The translations under genes and the position numbers were made by a program. From Ciborinia camelliae (lineage: Eukaryota > Ascomycota > Leotiomycetes > Helotiales > Sclerotiniaceae), in contig JANPYM010000004.1 of NCBI GenBank assembly GCA_025890175.1, forward strand, positions 1,681,134-1,745,133: DNA of 64,000 nucleotides, read 5' to 3'. The first letter of the stretch is position 1. The number at the start of each line of letters is the position of its first letter. Below the pieces are notes generated by a model. The model did no database searches. It was not told the DNA's origin and saw only the letters and a list, made by a program, of their open reading frames with translations. Positions 46,752 through 60,100 of this stretch are shown here, piece after piece.

Positions 46752-47147
46752 GGTATCACTGTATTGCCCCGAATACGAATTAAACGACTTAAATTGGCCA
46801 AGTAGACTGCCTACTTTCTACAGCTCTATGGGTTTAGGGCATTCATTTTATTCTTTAGTATAGTATATCGTATCTAATATAGCATGCCGTATTTGAAGTC
46901 GTAGAAATAAATACCATTGTGTTCCTTTGTTGGGGCTTTTTTTATTTAATCTAATTTAATTTATATATATTTTAGGGAAATAAATAAATAAAATAATCGA
47001 ATCCTATTCAATATAATCTAATAATAAAAAAGTAATAAAAAAAGAAAAAAAAAAAAAAAAAAAGAAAAAAGGAATAAAGTAATACCCCTATCCCAATAAG
47101 GCTAATATATATAAGACCAGCTTATCAATAAAACTATTATATTTATT
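46752..47147. mobile_element. Short copy of a repeat unit (396 bp)
   Basis: Its first 165 bases (46752-46916) match 47148-47312 without gaps, and its last 84 bases (47064-47147) match 52270-52353 without gaps. Differences are almost all C/T and G/A. It looks like an internally deleted or separate short copy of the unit that follows in tandem. An 8-bp word TATTTATT precedes it and ends both copies. Confidence 0.6.
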
Positions 47148-50100
47148 AATATTATTATATTGCCCCAAATACAAATTAAACAATTTAAATTGGCTAAACA
47201 GATTGCTTATTTTTTATAGCTTTATAGGTTTAGGGTATTTATTCTATTCCTTAGTACAATATGTTGTATCTAATACAGCATGCCATATTTAAAACTATAG
47301 AGATAGATGCCAGATATAATCTATGGCTAATTAAGGTATACCTATAATATAAAGGCTAGTAGGATAATGAATCGATTTGTATAATATAATTTAATATTAA
47401 TATTTTCTTTAATATCTTGATTATTCTAATTTCACAATATAAATAATATAATATAATAATATAAATAGTATAATATAAACAATATAATATAAACGATATA
47501 ATATAAACAATATAATATAAATGATATAATATGAATAATATAATATAAATGATATAATATAAATAATATAATATAAACAATATAATATAAACAATATAAT
47601 ATAAACAATATAATATAAATAATATAATATAAATGATATAATATAATAATATATATAATTTAATTAATATCGATTTTGCCTTATTCCAAATAAGAAAAAC
47701 GATTTATAAATAATTATATATTCAATATATATTTTTGATATAAAAAAATCTCGATATATTTTTTAAAACATTCCAAATTCTATTTGTTTATCCTTATAAT
47801 CTTATTATTTTGTATTTTCTTTTATTTTACAAATATTGTTATTTTTTGTTAAAAATTATAGTTTGTAAAATTCTTATAATTTAATACTTTTGTTATCCTT
47901 AATTTATATTATATTTTTTATATTACCTTATCTAAAAAAAAAAAAATATTTTTTTTTTTTTTCATTTATTAATTTAAACAACAATAATAATAAAGTTTAT
48001 AAATTATTAATAAATAAATCACACAATATTATTATTAAATATATTGAAATATTTGTTGTTATTAAATATATATTTATTTTTTTATAATTAATATTAATTT
48101 TATTATATTTTAAGTATATTAATATATATTAATCCCTATTTACAAAAGTAATATATTAATACAATAATTTTATTATTATAAAATCCTATATATTTTGTAA
48201 ATACTTTGCTTTATATATAAACTTTCTTTTTTTAAAAAAGCTTATAAAAACAATCTTAAAAATTATCAAAAAATTATTATTATTAATCTTTTCTATTTAT
48301 AATATCTTTGAAAATCCATTTTCCAAAACTTTATACTTTTCTAGGCTTAAAATCAATTCTAACAAATTAATCAATAATGGCTTTACCTTTTTTTTCATTA
48401 TTTTTTTATTTATTTTTTTTATCTTTTCAATTATTTTTTTAATAAATTTGTTTTTAAATATTTATATATTGTAATGTTTATTAATATAATAAAATTGTAA
48501 ATAAACTTTTTATTAAATCAAAATATTCGATTTTATTTATCCATTATATTTTTTATTTAATCCCATTTTTTTATATATTATATATTTTATAATATTTAAT
48601 TTTAATACTAGCTATAATTTTAGATTTTAAATTATATAAAAGAATTTGTATGTATTCATTATTAATTAATATATAAATTTCGATTTTATTGTAAATCTGT
48701 TTTATAGAAATCTTGTATAATGTGTCAATATTTTTTTAATTGAATTTAATTATTTAGCTAAAGGTTTTGAAAAAGTAAAGGAATTTGTAATAATGGATAA
48801 TTATTAGTTAATTAAGTATAATCAAAATAAAATAATATGTTTATTAAATTATTAATATTTTTTGTAATCCAATTCAAAATTATTTTAATATTGTATTTTG
48901 TTATAGTAAATAGAATTAATTTTAAATATTTATTTATTGAGTTTATTAATAATTATTTGTTTAGTTTATTAAATATTATTATATTATTTGTATAAATAAT
49001 TATTTTTTTTTTCGATTATATTTTAGTTTATTTTTTAAATACTAAATATATTGTTTTTATTTTATAAATATTAATATTGAAAATTGTTTTCAAATTAATT
49101 GAATTTCAATTTAATGAAATTACAAATATATTTGATTTCAATATTAATTTTTGATATAATATTTTTTATTATAATATTTTTAATAATATTTCGAAAATAA
49201 ATTTTTTTAATACAATTTTTGAGATATTTATAAATATATAAACTAATTTCTTTTTTGATTAAAAAATAATATTTTATTACTTATTTTTATTAATAAATTT
49301 TATTATTTAATATTTTTTTGTATCTTTATTAATATTTATTATCTTTAATATTTATTTATTATTCTTGGGAACAATATTATATATATTTAAATTTTACAGC
49401 AAAATAATTATTTTAATTGTATTATTAAAATTGTTATAGATCTAAAGGTAATAAAAACAAAAAAAATGTTTGGGTATAGAATTCAGATTTAAAGTCAATG
49501 TATTAGTGATTGTTAGTGTTTGATATCGATTAATAGCGAATTTTTGGTGTAATATTTAATTTGTAAAATATTGATATATATGGAATGGGTTTATATAATT
49601 AAACAAAGGGGGTTTTAAAAATTTGCAGAGTTTTATGTTAGATAGGGTATTATTGTTTAAACAATAATCAATGATATATTGTTAGTTATTTAAAAAATAA
49701 TGAGAATTTTATTTAAAAAGTAATAAAAAGTTTTGAAATCATTATTGATCTAGTTGATTCCTTACATTTTTTATCTTAATAAAAATATATTATAATAAAA
49801 AACCTACAAATTTTTTTGCTTTATAAAATAACAAAAACCTTTAGGCTAATATTTTTAATATCAATTTTATTATTTTTTTAATTTTATCCTTTGAAATTGT
49901 TATTATAAATTTATTTGTATTTAATATATATCCCAAAATTTTTATTTATATTTTATATATATATATATTTTTTTTTTTGTAATATCTTTATAATTTAAAT
50001 TATTTTATTATAATTATTTACAATTTAATTTAAATTTTATAATCCATTTTTTATAATTAAAAATATTATAATAAAATTATTTAAATAATAATCTAAATAT

Positions 50101-51921
50101 TTTTATTTTAAATAAAATTCTAATATTTAATAAAAAGTTTTTATAAATAAATTAAAAAAAAAAAAAAATTGTTAATTTAAATAATAAATATAGTTTTTTA
50201 TAATATATTTTTTTTTATTAAAAATCAAAAAATTATTATATAAATAAGCTTAAAAATATTATTTAAAATATATTTTTTAAATTCCTTTTTATAATTATAT
50301 ACCCTTTTTTTATTTTAAAAATATTTTTTTATATATTTTTTATTATCATATATTTTATTAATAAAAGATTTTTTATAATATTGTTATTTATTAATACTTT
50401 TTTTAAATATAATAAATCATAAATTTTTTTTAGAATTTTATTTTTTTAAATACAAATCCTATTAACAAATATATAAATAATATTTTCCTTAAAATAATTA
50501 TTATTTATCTTAATTTTAAATTGAATTGAATTTTTTTATTTATTATTTTTGAATAGTTTTTTAAAAATTTATAATTATTATTAATTAATTATATTTTTTT
50601 ATTAAAATATTTTATTTAAACTTTATATTTCAAGATTTTTTTTAAAACAAAAATTAAATATAGGAATAAATATTATTGTATTAATAATTTTTATTTTTTA
50701 ATCTTTAATAATAAATATAAATTTAATAATAAAGTATAAAATCTATTATAAAAAAAAAACTTAATATTTATATTTAATTTTGTAAATATAAATATATATA
50801 AATTATTAATATAAAATTGATTAAATAATATATAATATAATTCTCCTATTAACTTTATTCCTTTTATATTTATTTTTTATTAATTGTTATTTGTTTTTTT
50901 TTTGCTTTTATCTTTTTATTTATACTCCATTATCTTATATACCCTTTAACAAATAAAATATATATATTTTCTTATATATTTTATATATTTATATATTTTA
51001 TTATTTTAATTTCTATATATTATCTTTAAATAATTATATAATATTAAATATAATATTTTTAAAATTTGTTTTTCATTATATTATTATATAATTAAATCAT
51101 TTAATATAAAATAATTAAATTTAATTATAATTTTATAATAAAAAAATATAAATTATTTTAATATTTTTTATTTAATTGTTTTATAAATCTATTTATTATT
51201 ATACAATTCTTTATAAAAAATTAATATTATTAATAAAATTTTTATTTATTAATAATAAATTTTTTCTAAATATATTATTTTATTATAAAATATTATTATT
51301 ATTTAATATAATATTAAATAATTTTGTTTTACAAAAATTTGTATTACTAATATATACATTAAAAATTTTTTTAATTAAATTAATAAATTATTTTTATAAT
51401 CCTTTAATTTTCCCTTTACTTTTTTTTATATAATACCATTTACAAATAATAATATATTTATATTTCGTTTATTATTATCAAAATTTATCAAAAAAATTAA
51501 TTTATAAAAATTCTTAGACTTAAATTTTTTTAAATAAATAATTATTATTTATTTACAAAAAATATTTATAAATTAAAATAAAAATATTTTAATATTATTT
51601 AATAATTTATTTTTATTATTATTAAAATTATTATTTTAAATTTCTTTATAATATTTTATAAACCTAATATTATTATTGCTTTTATTATATTAATCTTAAT
51701 CCAAACTTTTCAATTTGATTTAATAAAAATTTTTTTTTATTATCTCCACTATTTCAATAAGTTTACCTTCATCTTTAATTAATATTTTATTACTTTTATT
51801 TAAATTTTAAATAATTCAATTTGTATTATAATAACTTTTTTTAAAAGTAATATAATTTCTGGATTTATAAATAATTTTTTTTTTGTTATTATTTTTAAAA
51901 TAATATTACAAATATAATTAT

Positions 51922-52075
51922 TGTTAGGTGCACGATCCCACACAATAGCTGTAAGCTTTACCACTGCGCCATGCACCCAAATTGCTACCCAAAAGGTATA
52001 TAGTATCAGGATGCTTCTGATTCGCTTACTACTATATATATACCAACGTTACGCAACTCTTCTTAGTTCGTAACA
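51922..52075 (-). mobile_element. Solo LTR, 154 bp, with 5-bp target duplication
   Basis: The segment starts TGTTAGGTGC and ends TTCGTAACA, so the ends are TGTTA/TAACA inverted repeats with the TG...CA rule. ATTAT lies directly on both sides (51917-51921 and 52076-52080), a 5-bp target duplication. It is an island of normal base composition in RIP-degraded AT-rich DNA, so it inserted after the degradation or escaped it because it is short. Strand is given for the tRNA-like segment it contains. Confidence 0.8.
51927..51978 (-). ncRNA. tRNA-like segment inside the solo LTR
   Basis: On the minus strand it reads GGGTGCATGGCGCAGTGGT at the 5' end and closes with ATCGTGCACC. TGGCGCAGTGG fits the RNA polymerase III A box (TRGCNNAGYNGG) and GGTGCA/TGCACC would pair as an acceptor-like stem. 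No B box (GGTTCGA) is present and only 52 bases lie between the stem ends, so it is a truncated tRNA-like shape and not a tRNA gene. Confidence 0.45.
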
Positions 52076-52353
52076 ATTATCAAATTAATTTGAATAATAA
52101 ATAATTAATATTTTATGTTTAGAATATTTAATATATTTATAATAAAACTATAATAGTATTAACAAAATAATAAAAATATTATTACTAAGTATTTAAAATA
52201 ATCAAATTTTATTTAATGTAATTTGATAATGGAAAAGCAATAAAAGAATAAAAAAAACGAAAAAAAAAAGAAAAAAGGGATGGAGTGATATCTCTATCCC
52301 AATAAGGCTAATGTATGCAAGGCCAGTTCACCAATAAAACCATTATATTTATT

Positions 52354-55300
52354 TCGAGAAATTACCGTGACTCCTTTAAACCAAGAAAGATAAAGTTGTA
52401 TAACATTTTAATGGATTGATCTGTTTTGACTTGCAAAATCATTTAGGTAGCTAAACAAAGCAAATATCTCGGGTTCAAAGTTGATGGCCTAAACAGCTAC
52501 ACATCGTAGCTGGCAGTGAGTAGTTGGCCAGAAGTTACATCAAAATCTTACATCCTTAAATACAAACTATTCATGCAATCTTTTACACTGAACCGAACTG
52601 CCGAGTTAGCGGATTCACTTTCCTTCCGCCAAGCCTTTCTCTCTTTTCATTTCAATTCCTTTAGCTTATAAATCCTTCACTGTAGCCTTGAACTAGGTAT
52701 CCAAACCCCGCATCAGAAGCTTCCAAAAATAAACGAGGTCTTCATAAACCATTTGAAATTCGTCCGTCAACTTTAGAATTATCAAAAGTAACATATCGAA
52801 TAACCTAAAGGATCCAGATATGTGGCATGGCAATACTGAAATGACGTTTCCGTCCAATCTAAGTTGATATCAATCAGAAAGACTAGTAAAGGAAGGGGAA
52901 AAAAAGGTCGATGATAAAACTTACAATTTGTGATAACAAAACCCTAGAATACAAAATCAACAGCAGAAACGGAGAACAATTGAGAAGGACAATACTAGAT
53001 GAGAACATTTGCGATACCTACGTAAACGACATGCCTAAGGATCAATCCTCGTCTGTTCTCCACTTGAAGCAAAGACTAATGGTTTTATCGCATTTACTTA
53101 CCTCCCTAACCTGACCATAGCAACTTTATATGCAAACAACGAGAACTCTATTCCTCCTCCTCCTTCTAACAGCTTCTCCACCTCTCTCCCCCGCATCCCC
53201 CATCCAATTCTGGAATCATATTCCGAATTATTCACCAACCCCCCCCTCCATCTCTGTCCATCAACAATTACTCCACCACCCCGCATTTGTTCTTCAACAC
53301 ATCACTCCAAGTCTTTATAAATCATCTCATATCACTCTGCGTAGTTCTATCTATCTAACCATATCAATCAAATAAAAGAAAGTATGTGTTTAAAGGTACG
53401 TTACATAGATTTGGAGTCGGCGCCATATTGAAAGTTGAATTCTCAATACTGGATATAGGTCTGGAGTGAGAATCCGAACTTTGTCGACGAGATTTGAATT
53501 TAAAAAAATACCAGCTAGAACGACAATGATATGTAATTTGATAATCTGATAACAAGAGTTGTTTAGTGATAACAAAAGAAAGTATCAAATGATAACAAAA
53601 TACCCCGAGAAGAAGATCAAACAACTACAGTCATTCAGTATCTGAGAATCAAAGCTCGAAATTTCTGTATCACTCTTTTCCAACTGTAGAGTTTACCAAC
53701 ATCCAATTTCAAGCTCGATTCCTTTTCTTTCGTTTATGCTTATGCCCTGTAAACTCTACAATCATAGGAAACCTTGGAACTAAATACCTCGATATTGAAA
53801 CCCCAATTCGATATATTCACCCCTCTTCACCTCTCTCCACTCTCTTTACAACCACGTGAATCTTCTGTGCCATAGCATTAGTCATTGATTCAATGATTCA
53901 CCACAACCCGAGACAGAACTCACGTGGACCCCCCAATCAACGTTAGCTTCCGTAGAAGAAATCCACCAAAGTCTTTATAAGAAAGTGTAAGAGCACCTGT
54001 GGTACTGTAAAATCTTCAGTTGAAATTAAATGATAGAAGTAATGAAGAATATAGTTGTATTGCCAGTGAGGTGGATATCCATGGATGGGCTAGGAGATGT
54101 AACTCTTTGATGGGAGATTCGAGTCGAGGTTTAGGTAAGACGATATATCAAGATTGACCGTGAGATTGAAAAGACAGCAAGGAATTATGGAGTGGAAATG
54201 TGATAATAGGAATAGGAGAATGGGCAATAATTAAAAGAAATATGATATCAAAACAAAATAACCAAACCAAAAAATCTCAACCCCAAACCCTCGAAAACCC
54301 ACTCAACTTTAAAACCACCATCCGGAAGGAACTTTCCAGCATTCGCATGTCCGCAATCATTTGTTTAAGGTTCTGGAGCTGAGGTAGATAGATGATGGGT
54401 TTTACTTCTACACACGTTCATACATTTATATATTTCTCACTTTAGATTAACAATTTAATCTAGGATTCAGCCATCCATCTATTCATCTACCTGGGCCTTT
54501 TCAACATTTTCCGCACTCATATCATCTCATTTACTATTCAGTTCATTTTTCCCTATTTCTTCATATCCATACCCATACCTATGTCGATCCTCATATCTGC
54601 AAGACTAAATATGGAGTGAATATCCCCCCTTTTCGTTCTTCAAAGTAGTGGTTATAAACCGCACCAAGAAGTCTTTTGACACACACACTTACACATGGAT
54701 AAGCCCGTTACCACCCAGTAATGCTTTGAATCAAGGAGAAAGGCATAGCGCGCTTTTAGTCACCTTTAAGGTGTTTGGGATTTTCGATGCCGGATATGTT
54801 GGGAGGAAAGGAAGGGAAAGGAAAGGAAAGGAAAAAATGTGGGAATAGATGGAAAGGGTTAAGAATTGTCGGATGAGATTTTATTGCATTCGATTAGATT
54901 GGATTATTACACAACAAGAACAAGTCACAATCACAATGACAGCAATAATAAGAAAGAAGTACCTACCTTGAGAGATAGCAGACATGCCAATGAAACACAT
55001 AACAATAAATGCAAAACACAGAAAATGCAACCTGCAACCTGAAATAACAGATACAACTATGCATCATTAGGTACCTACCTACCTACCTACCTACCTACCT
55101 ACCTACTAATAGAAACACAACATCCAACTCGAGATGACGAACCGTTTCCAAATGGTTTTGGAATGTGATCTGCTCTTGCTTATCCAAATATATATACACC
55201 TCGATTCTGCTTTCTCGCTTATTCACCCCGCTCCCGCCCTCTCATCGCAACATATCACATCACATCACGTCACCATCTTCCATCCATACCCCGTACCTGT

Positions 55301-56362
55301 ATACCCGGACATAACTAAAAGTATATACATATATCTACCTAGATAGGTAGATAATGCAGCAAACAAAGTAAACACCCCCCCCCTCTCCCCTCTCCCCTCC
55401 TCCCCCAAATCCCCAATCTCTCCGAGTCACGAAACCTTTATAAACCAGCCCAGGCGCAGCAAGGAAAGAAGACATATGTGTATAGAACATCGGTGTTCGA
55501 GGACAAGGAGGGAAGAAATTCAAGATGTGATATTATCTTCCTTCTTTTTATGTTGGGGAATCTTGATGGATGGATGAGGTGGATGGAGGGAGGGAGGAAG
55601 GGAGGGAGGAGATTGTTTTAATTAATTAGGTGATTGAGATGATAGAAGGGGAGATAAGATGAGCCGACACGATACAAGATACCTATATAAAAACCACCTA
55701 CCCAGCAACCACGAAAAAAAAAAATCCGGGAATAAGAAGATGATAATCGACAACAATAGCCGAAGATCCAAGAAGCCACCTACAAAAAAAGAAATAATCA
55801 TTACAACCTTGGAAATCAAGCATCACCTACCTACCTAGTCATAGGTTAATAACAACTCGGGCTAGAAAACACCTCGAACTAGAAAACACCTCGAACACCC
55901 CATGTGATTTGTGCCTTCCCAATACGATACCATACCATACTATACAAAGGATCTTCGAGAACCTGGGGATATGGATGATTATATAGGTACCTACTGCAAG
56001 AAAGATTAATTTGTTTTGTGTCTGACTTTTGTTTGCCGAGGTGAGGAGGGGAGAGGAGAAAAGGAGGTACTGCGGTTGATATTTCGGTATTCTAGTGGAT
56101 TGTATTATATTGTATCGCATAACCTTCTAATGGCCCTCAACTATACTTAGTACAGATATATATACATACATCACTTTCCATTCCATTCCATTGCTTCCCT
56201 TCCCCCTTCATTCATCTCACACCAGATATACATGCTGAGAACCGCGTAGTGTAGTTTGAATATCTCTAATAGGTACCTACCTACCTACCTACCTACTTAC
56301 CATTATTCAATCTCAATCTCGCCCCTCCCTTTATCCTTTTTCTTTTCTCCTCTCCTTAAATC
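52354..56362. other. Normal-composition interval without a convincing gene
   Basis: 4 kb between two AT-rich blocks. It contains (ACCT)n at 55069-55106, pyrimidine- and C-rich tracts near 55374-55400, a GGAGG-rich run near 55585-55612 and many short frames. Only the small frame at 53130-53375 has a recognisable property (a signal-peptide-like start) and is listed separately. Confidence 0.45.
53130..53375 (+). CDS. Possible small secreted protein (weak)
   Basis: An 81-codon frame from an ATG at 53130 begins MQTTRTLFLLLLLTASPPL, a good match to a signal peptide with cleavage near SPASP. The mature part (about 60 residues) is Pro/Ser/His-rich and has no Cys, so it is not a typical cysteine-rich effector. 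The DNA is strongly pyrimidine-rich here, which by itself can produce Leu/Ser/Pro frames; that is the main alternative. No homologue is recognised. Confidence 0.2.
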   Translation: MQTTRTLFLLLLLTASPPLSPASPIQFWNHIPNYSPTPPSISVHQQLLHHPAFVLQHITPSLYKSSHITLRSSIYLTISIK

Positions 56363-56962
56363 ATCCATTATCTATCATCCATCATTCATTATCCATCATT
56401 CATCATTCATCATCCATCATCCATTATTCATTATTTATTATTTATTATTCATTATTTATTATTTATTATTTATTATTTATTATTCATTATTTATTATTTA
56501 TTATTTATTATTTATTATTTATTATTTATTATTCATTATTTATTATTTATTATTTATTATTTATTATTTATTATTTATTATTCATTATTTATTATTTATT
56601 ATTTATTATTTATTATTTATTATTTATTATTTATTATTTATTATTTATTATTTATTATTTATTATTTATTATTTATTATTTATTATTTATTATTTATTAT
56701 TTATTATTTATTATTTATTATTTATTATTTATTATTTATTATTTATTATTTATTATTTATTATTTATTATTTATTATTTATTATTTATTATTTATTATTT
56801 ATTATTTATTATTTATTATTTATTATTTATTATTTATTATTTATTATTTATTATTTATTATTTATTATTTATTATTTATTATTTATTATTTATTATTTAT
56901 TATTTATCATTTATCATTTATCATTTATCATTTATCATTTATCATTTATCATTTATTATTTA
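56363..56962. repeat. Heptanucleotide minisatellite, left part (ATYYATY)n
   Basis: About 85 consecutive 7-base units of the form AT(T/C)(T/C)AT(T/C). The outer (left) units are C-rich (ATCCATC, ATTCATT), a long middle run is ATTTATT, and the last nine or so next to the retroelement are ATTTATC. Every variant differs only by C/T. The long FIIYYLL-type plus frame here is an artefact. Confidence 0.92.
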
Positions 56963-56965
56963 TAT

Positions 56966-57160
56966 TGGGGAATCAGGTCATATAGTTTCCGGTCACGTGA
57001 TCAGGGATTATATAATAAGCTATACCGTATAGGGTATAAGGGAATAATATATAAAGGTAATTAAACTATTATCAAATATATATTTTTTAATTAAATTAAT
57101 TTATTATATTTTATTTTAATATTTTTTTTTATTATATTATTAATTATTTTAGAATATACA
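56966..57160. repeat. Left LTR
   Basis: 195 bp. The first 90 bases keep G and C (for example GTCACGTGATCAGG), whereas the second half is nearly pure A/T, the reverse of the right LTR. Confidence 0.75.
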
Positions 57161-60100
57161 ATTAATAAATTATAAAATTTGATATTAAATAAAAATATAT
57201 TATTTTTTGATTCGCTATAATAATAAAATTGTAATATAATAAAAAGATTATATATAATTATTAAATTTGTAATAAAAAAATTATATATCTACAATTATAA
57301 AATTAAAGGTTGCGATACAATAAAAAGATTATATTGTAATAATTAAAATATGTTTTTTGATATTGAAATTAAAAATATAATAAAAAATGAATTAAATTAA
57401 TTTTGTTTATAAAAAAATAAATTTTTATTTATTATATATATTTATATTTTAAAAATTATTTTATAAAAAAAAATATTTTTTATTTATAAATGTTTGTATT
57501 TTTAAATTTTGCAAATTTTTATAAAGTTTTAAATTTTATTTTTATATTTTTTTTTTGAATACAAATTTAATTTTTAATATAATTTATATTTTTTTTTTTT
57601 TATATTAATAAATTTTATTTTGATTTATATAATTATATATTTATTATAAACAATAATAAAAATAATAATAATTTTTTATTAAAACAATTTTTTATTTTTA
57701 ATTAAAATAATTATATTGTTTAGTTTTGATGAGTTAAAATTTGATTTTGTAAAAATGAATTTTTTATAATTATTAAAAAGATTTAAAAATAATATTATTA
57801 GATTTTATATATAACGAAAATTTTTATAAAACTTTTTAAATAAATTATAATTATTAATAATATTTTTGTAATAAATAATAATATTATATTAATTAAAATA
57901 AAAGGTATTATATTAAATAAATTTTATAATTTTAAAAAAATTGATTTTTATAATAAATTTAAAATTAAAATTAAAAACTTTTTTTTTATTTATATTAGTA
58001 AAAATAATAAAAATATTATTAAAAAATATAATATTTTTAATAAAACTTAAAAATATTTGTAATAAAAATATATTTGATTTAATAAATTTATAAAATCAAT
58101 ATTAATTTGTAATATTGTTATTTTTGATTTTATTAATTATAAATTTTAATATACAAATAATGTAAAAATTAAAATTGTTTAAAATAAATTTAAAAATTAT
58201 TATTATAAATTATTTATTGTTGTATTTAAATTTAAGGATATATAAAATAATATATTATTGTATTAAATTTTTGTTAATATATTTTTAATAAAATATAATA
58301 TTATGATTTAGGTTTTTTGAATTTAAATTATTATTTTTATTGTTAAAAAGATTTAGATTTTTTGTAAGATTGATTATGATTAAAAGAAAGAATAGGTTTA
58401 TGTTATATATAATTAAGATTATAAAAATTGAAATATAATTTAATTGTAATATAATTATGTATATTTTAAATTTTATTTTAATATTAAATTATTATTTATA
58501 AAATGTTTTTGTTGTAGTAATTTTATTTATTTTGTTTGTAATTATTTTTTTTGAGATAAAGTTATAATATATAAAAGAAAATTTTGATATAATAAAAAAA
58601 AATATTATTTAATTGAAAATATAGAAATTTTAGGATTTTTAAAAATTTTAAAGGTTTAAAAAATTTGAAATATTTAAAGAATTGAAAATGTAAAGATTAT
58701 ATTAATATGGTTTATTATAATAATTTGAATTTTTTTTTTAGTTTTAATAATAATTTTAAATTTAACGTTAAATCAAAATTTGTTTTGTTTATAAAAAAAA
58801 TTATTAATAAAATATTATTATTTATTTAAATTATAAATATAATTGTATTTTTAAATATAATTAATAATTGTAATTTGTTTAAAAGAAAATTGATATATAT
58901 TAAATATATATTTATATAAATTAAAAAAAAAATATTATTTATTAAATATATTAGAATTGTTAAGATAATTTACCAAAATAGTTTTAATAATTTATTTTCA
59001 AATATTTTGTATATATTTAATTTTAAAATTAATTTATTATTGGAATAAAAAGTTTGTTATAATAATAAATTAATTAAATTATTTAATTTTATAAATATAA
59101 ATTTTAAAAAAAAAAATAAAACAATTATTTATATAAAATAAAAGAATAAATTTTATATTATAAAATATATTATTAAAAATTTTAAAAAATATACATTTAT
59201 CTTAATAATATTTATTAATTATTAATTAAAATAAAAGGATATTATTAAAATATTGATTAGTCTTTTTTATTATAATTTAAATATTGTAAATCCGAATAAT
59301 TTAGGGATTAATAATATAATAATTAAAAGCTAGTGTTAATTTTATTATTTTATATATTAACGTTTAAGTTATTTTAAACTTAAAATTATTAAAAATCTTT
59401 ACAAAATAATTATTTTGAAACAAAAAATTAAAATTTTGAATAATAGAAAATTATACAAAATTTATAATATTATTAAGATAAAAAATAAAATTAATAAAAT
59501 ATTAGCAAAATATATAAATAAAATATTTATATTAATTTTTTTTGATATTGTAAATTTATTTTTGATATTTTTTTAAGAAAATAAATATTTTTTGGAAATA
59601 GTAAATAATTGATTAAAACAAATATTTTTATATTCAATATTAATTAAAAATGTAACAATCAAAAAATTATAATAATTCAAAAAAAATAAAAAGTTATAAA
59701 TCAAAAAAAAGTTAAAAATTTATAAATCTAATAATATTTTTAAATTTAAAAAAATAATAAAGGATTGGAAAAAAAAAATTAATATTTAGCTATAATATAC
59801 CACAATAATAATATTATATTAAAATAGATTAATTAAATAAAATATTTAAATATCTAAAAAAAAAATACACATAAACATAATAAATATTAATATATTAATA
59901 AAATTTTAAAATAAAGTTTTAAAGATAATAATTTATATTTGTAATAAAGTTATAAAAAATTTAAGATTAAAAAACTTTATTATATCATCAAAAAAAGTTT
60001 ATATAAAGAAAAAATCTAATATTAATTATATTTATATCTAGGGAAACAAATATTATACTTACATAAATTCGAAAATATTATTAATTTATAATTGATATAA

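Larger units (their letters stand above)
47148..52353. mobile_element. RIP-degraded AT-rich repeat unit (5.2 kb)
   Basis: The unit is bounded by the left and right ends defined by the 396-bp copy. Compared with the short copy, the left end shows changes such as CCCCGAATACGAA to CCCCAAATACAAA and GGTATCACTG to AATATTATTA, the C-to-T and G-to-A pattern of RIP. The interior is very AT-rich with stops in all frames and no recoverable protein, so the element class cannot be named; ends are direct, not inverted. A solo LTR (51922-52075) of ordinary composition sits near the right end. A 14-16 bp AT-only tandem-like pattern (ATATAATATAAACA) lies at 47440-47660. Confidence 0.6.

Noticed and set aside
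47356..47580. Minus-strand Ile/Tyr/Leu-rich frame
   Set aside because: Produced by the ATATAATATAAACA-type AT repeat; no protein character.
51927..51978. Functional tRNA gene
   Set aside because: Only 52 bases between stem ends, no B box and no full T-arm; called tRNA-like only.
56256..57032. 258-codon plus frame made of repeated FIIYYLL
   Set aside because: It is the translation of the heptamer minisatellite; a 7-base unit read in three frames gives a 7-residue repeat. Not a gene.
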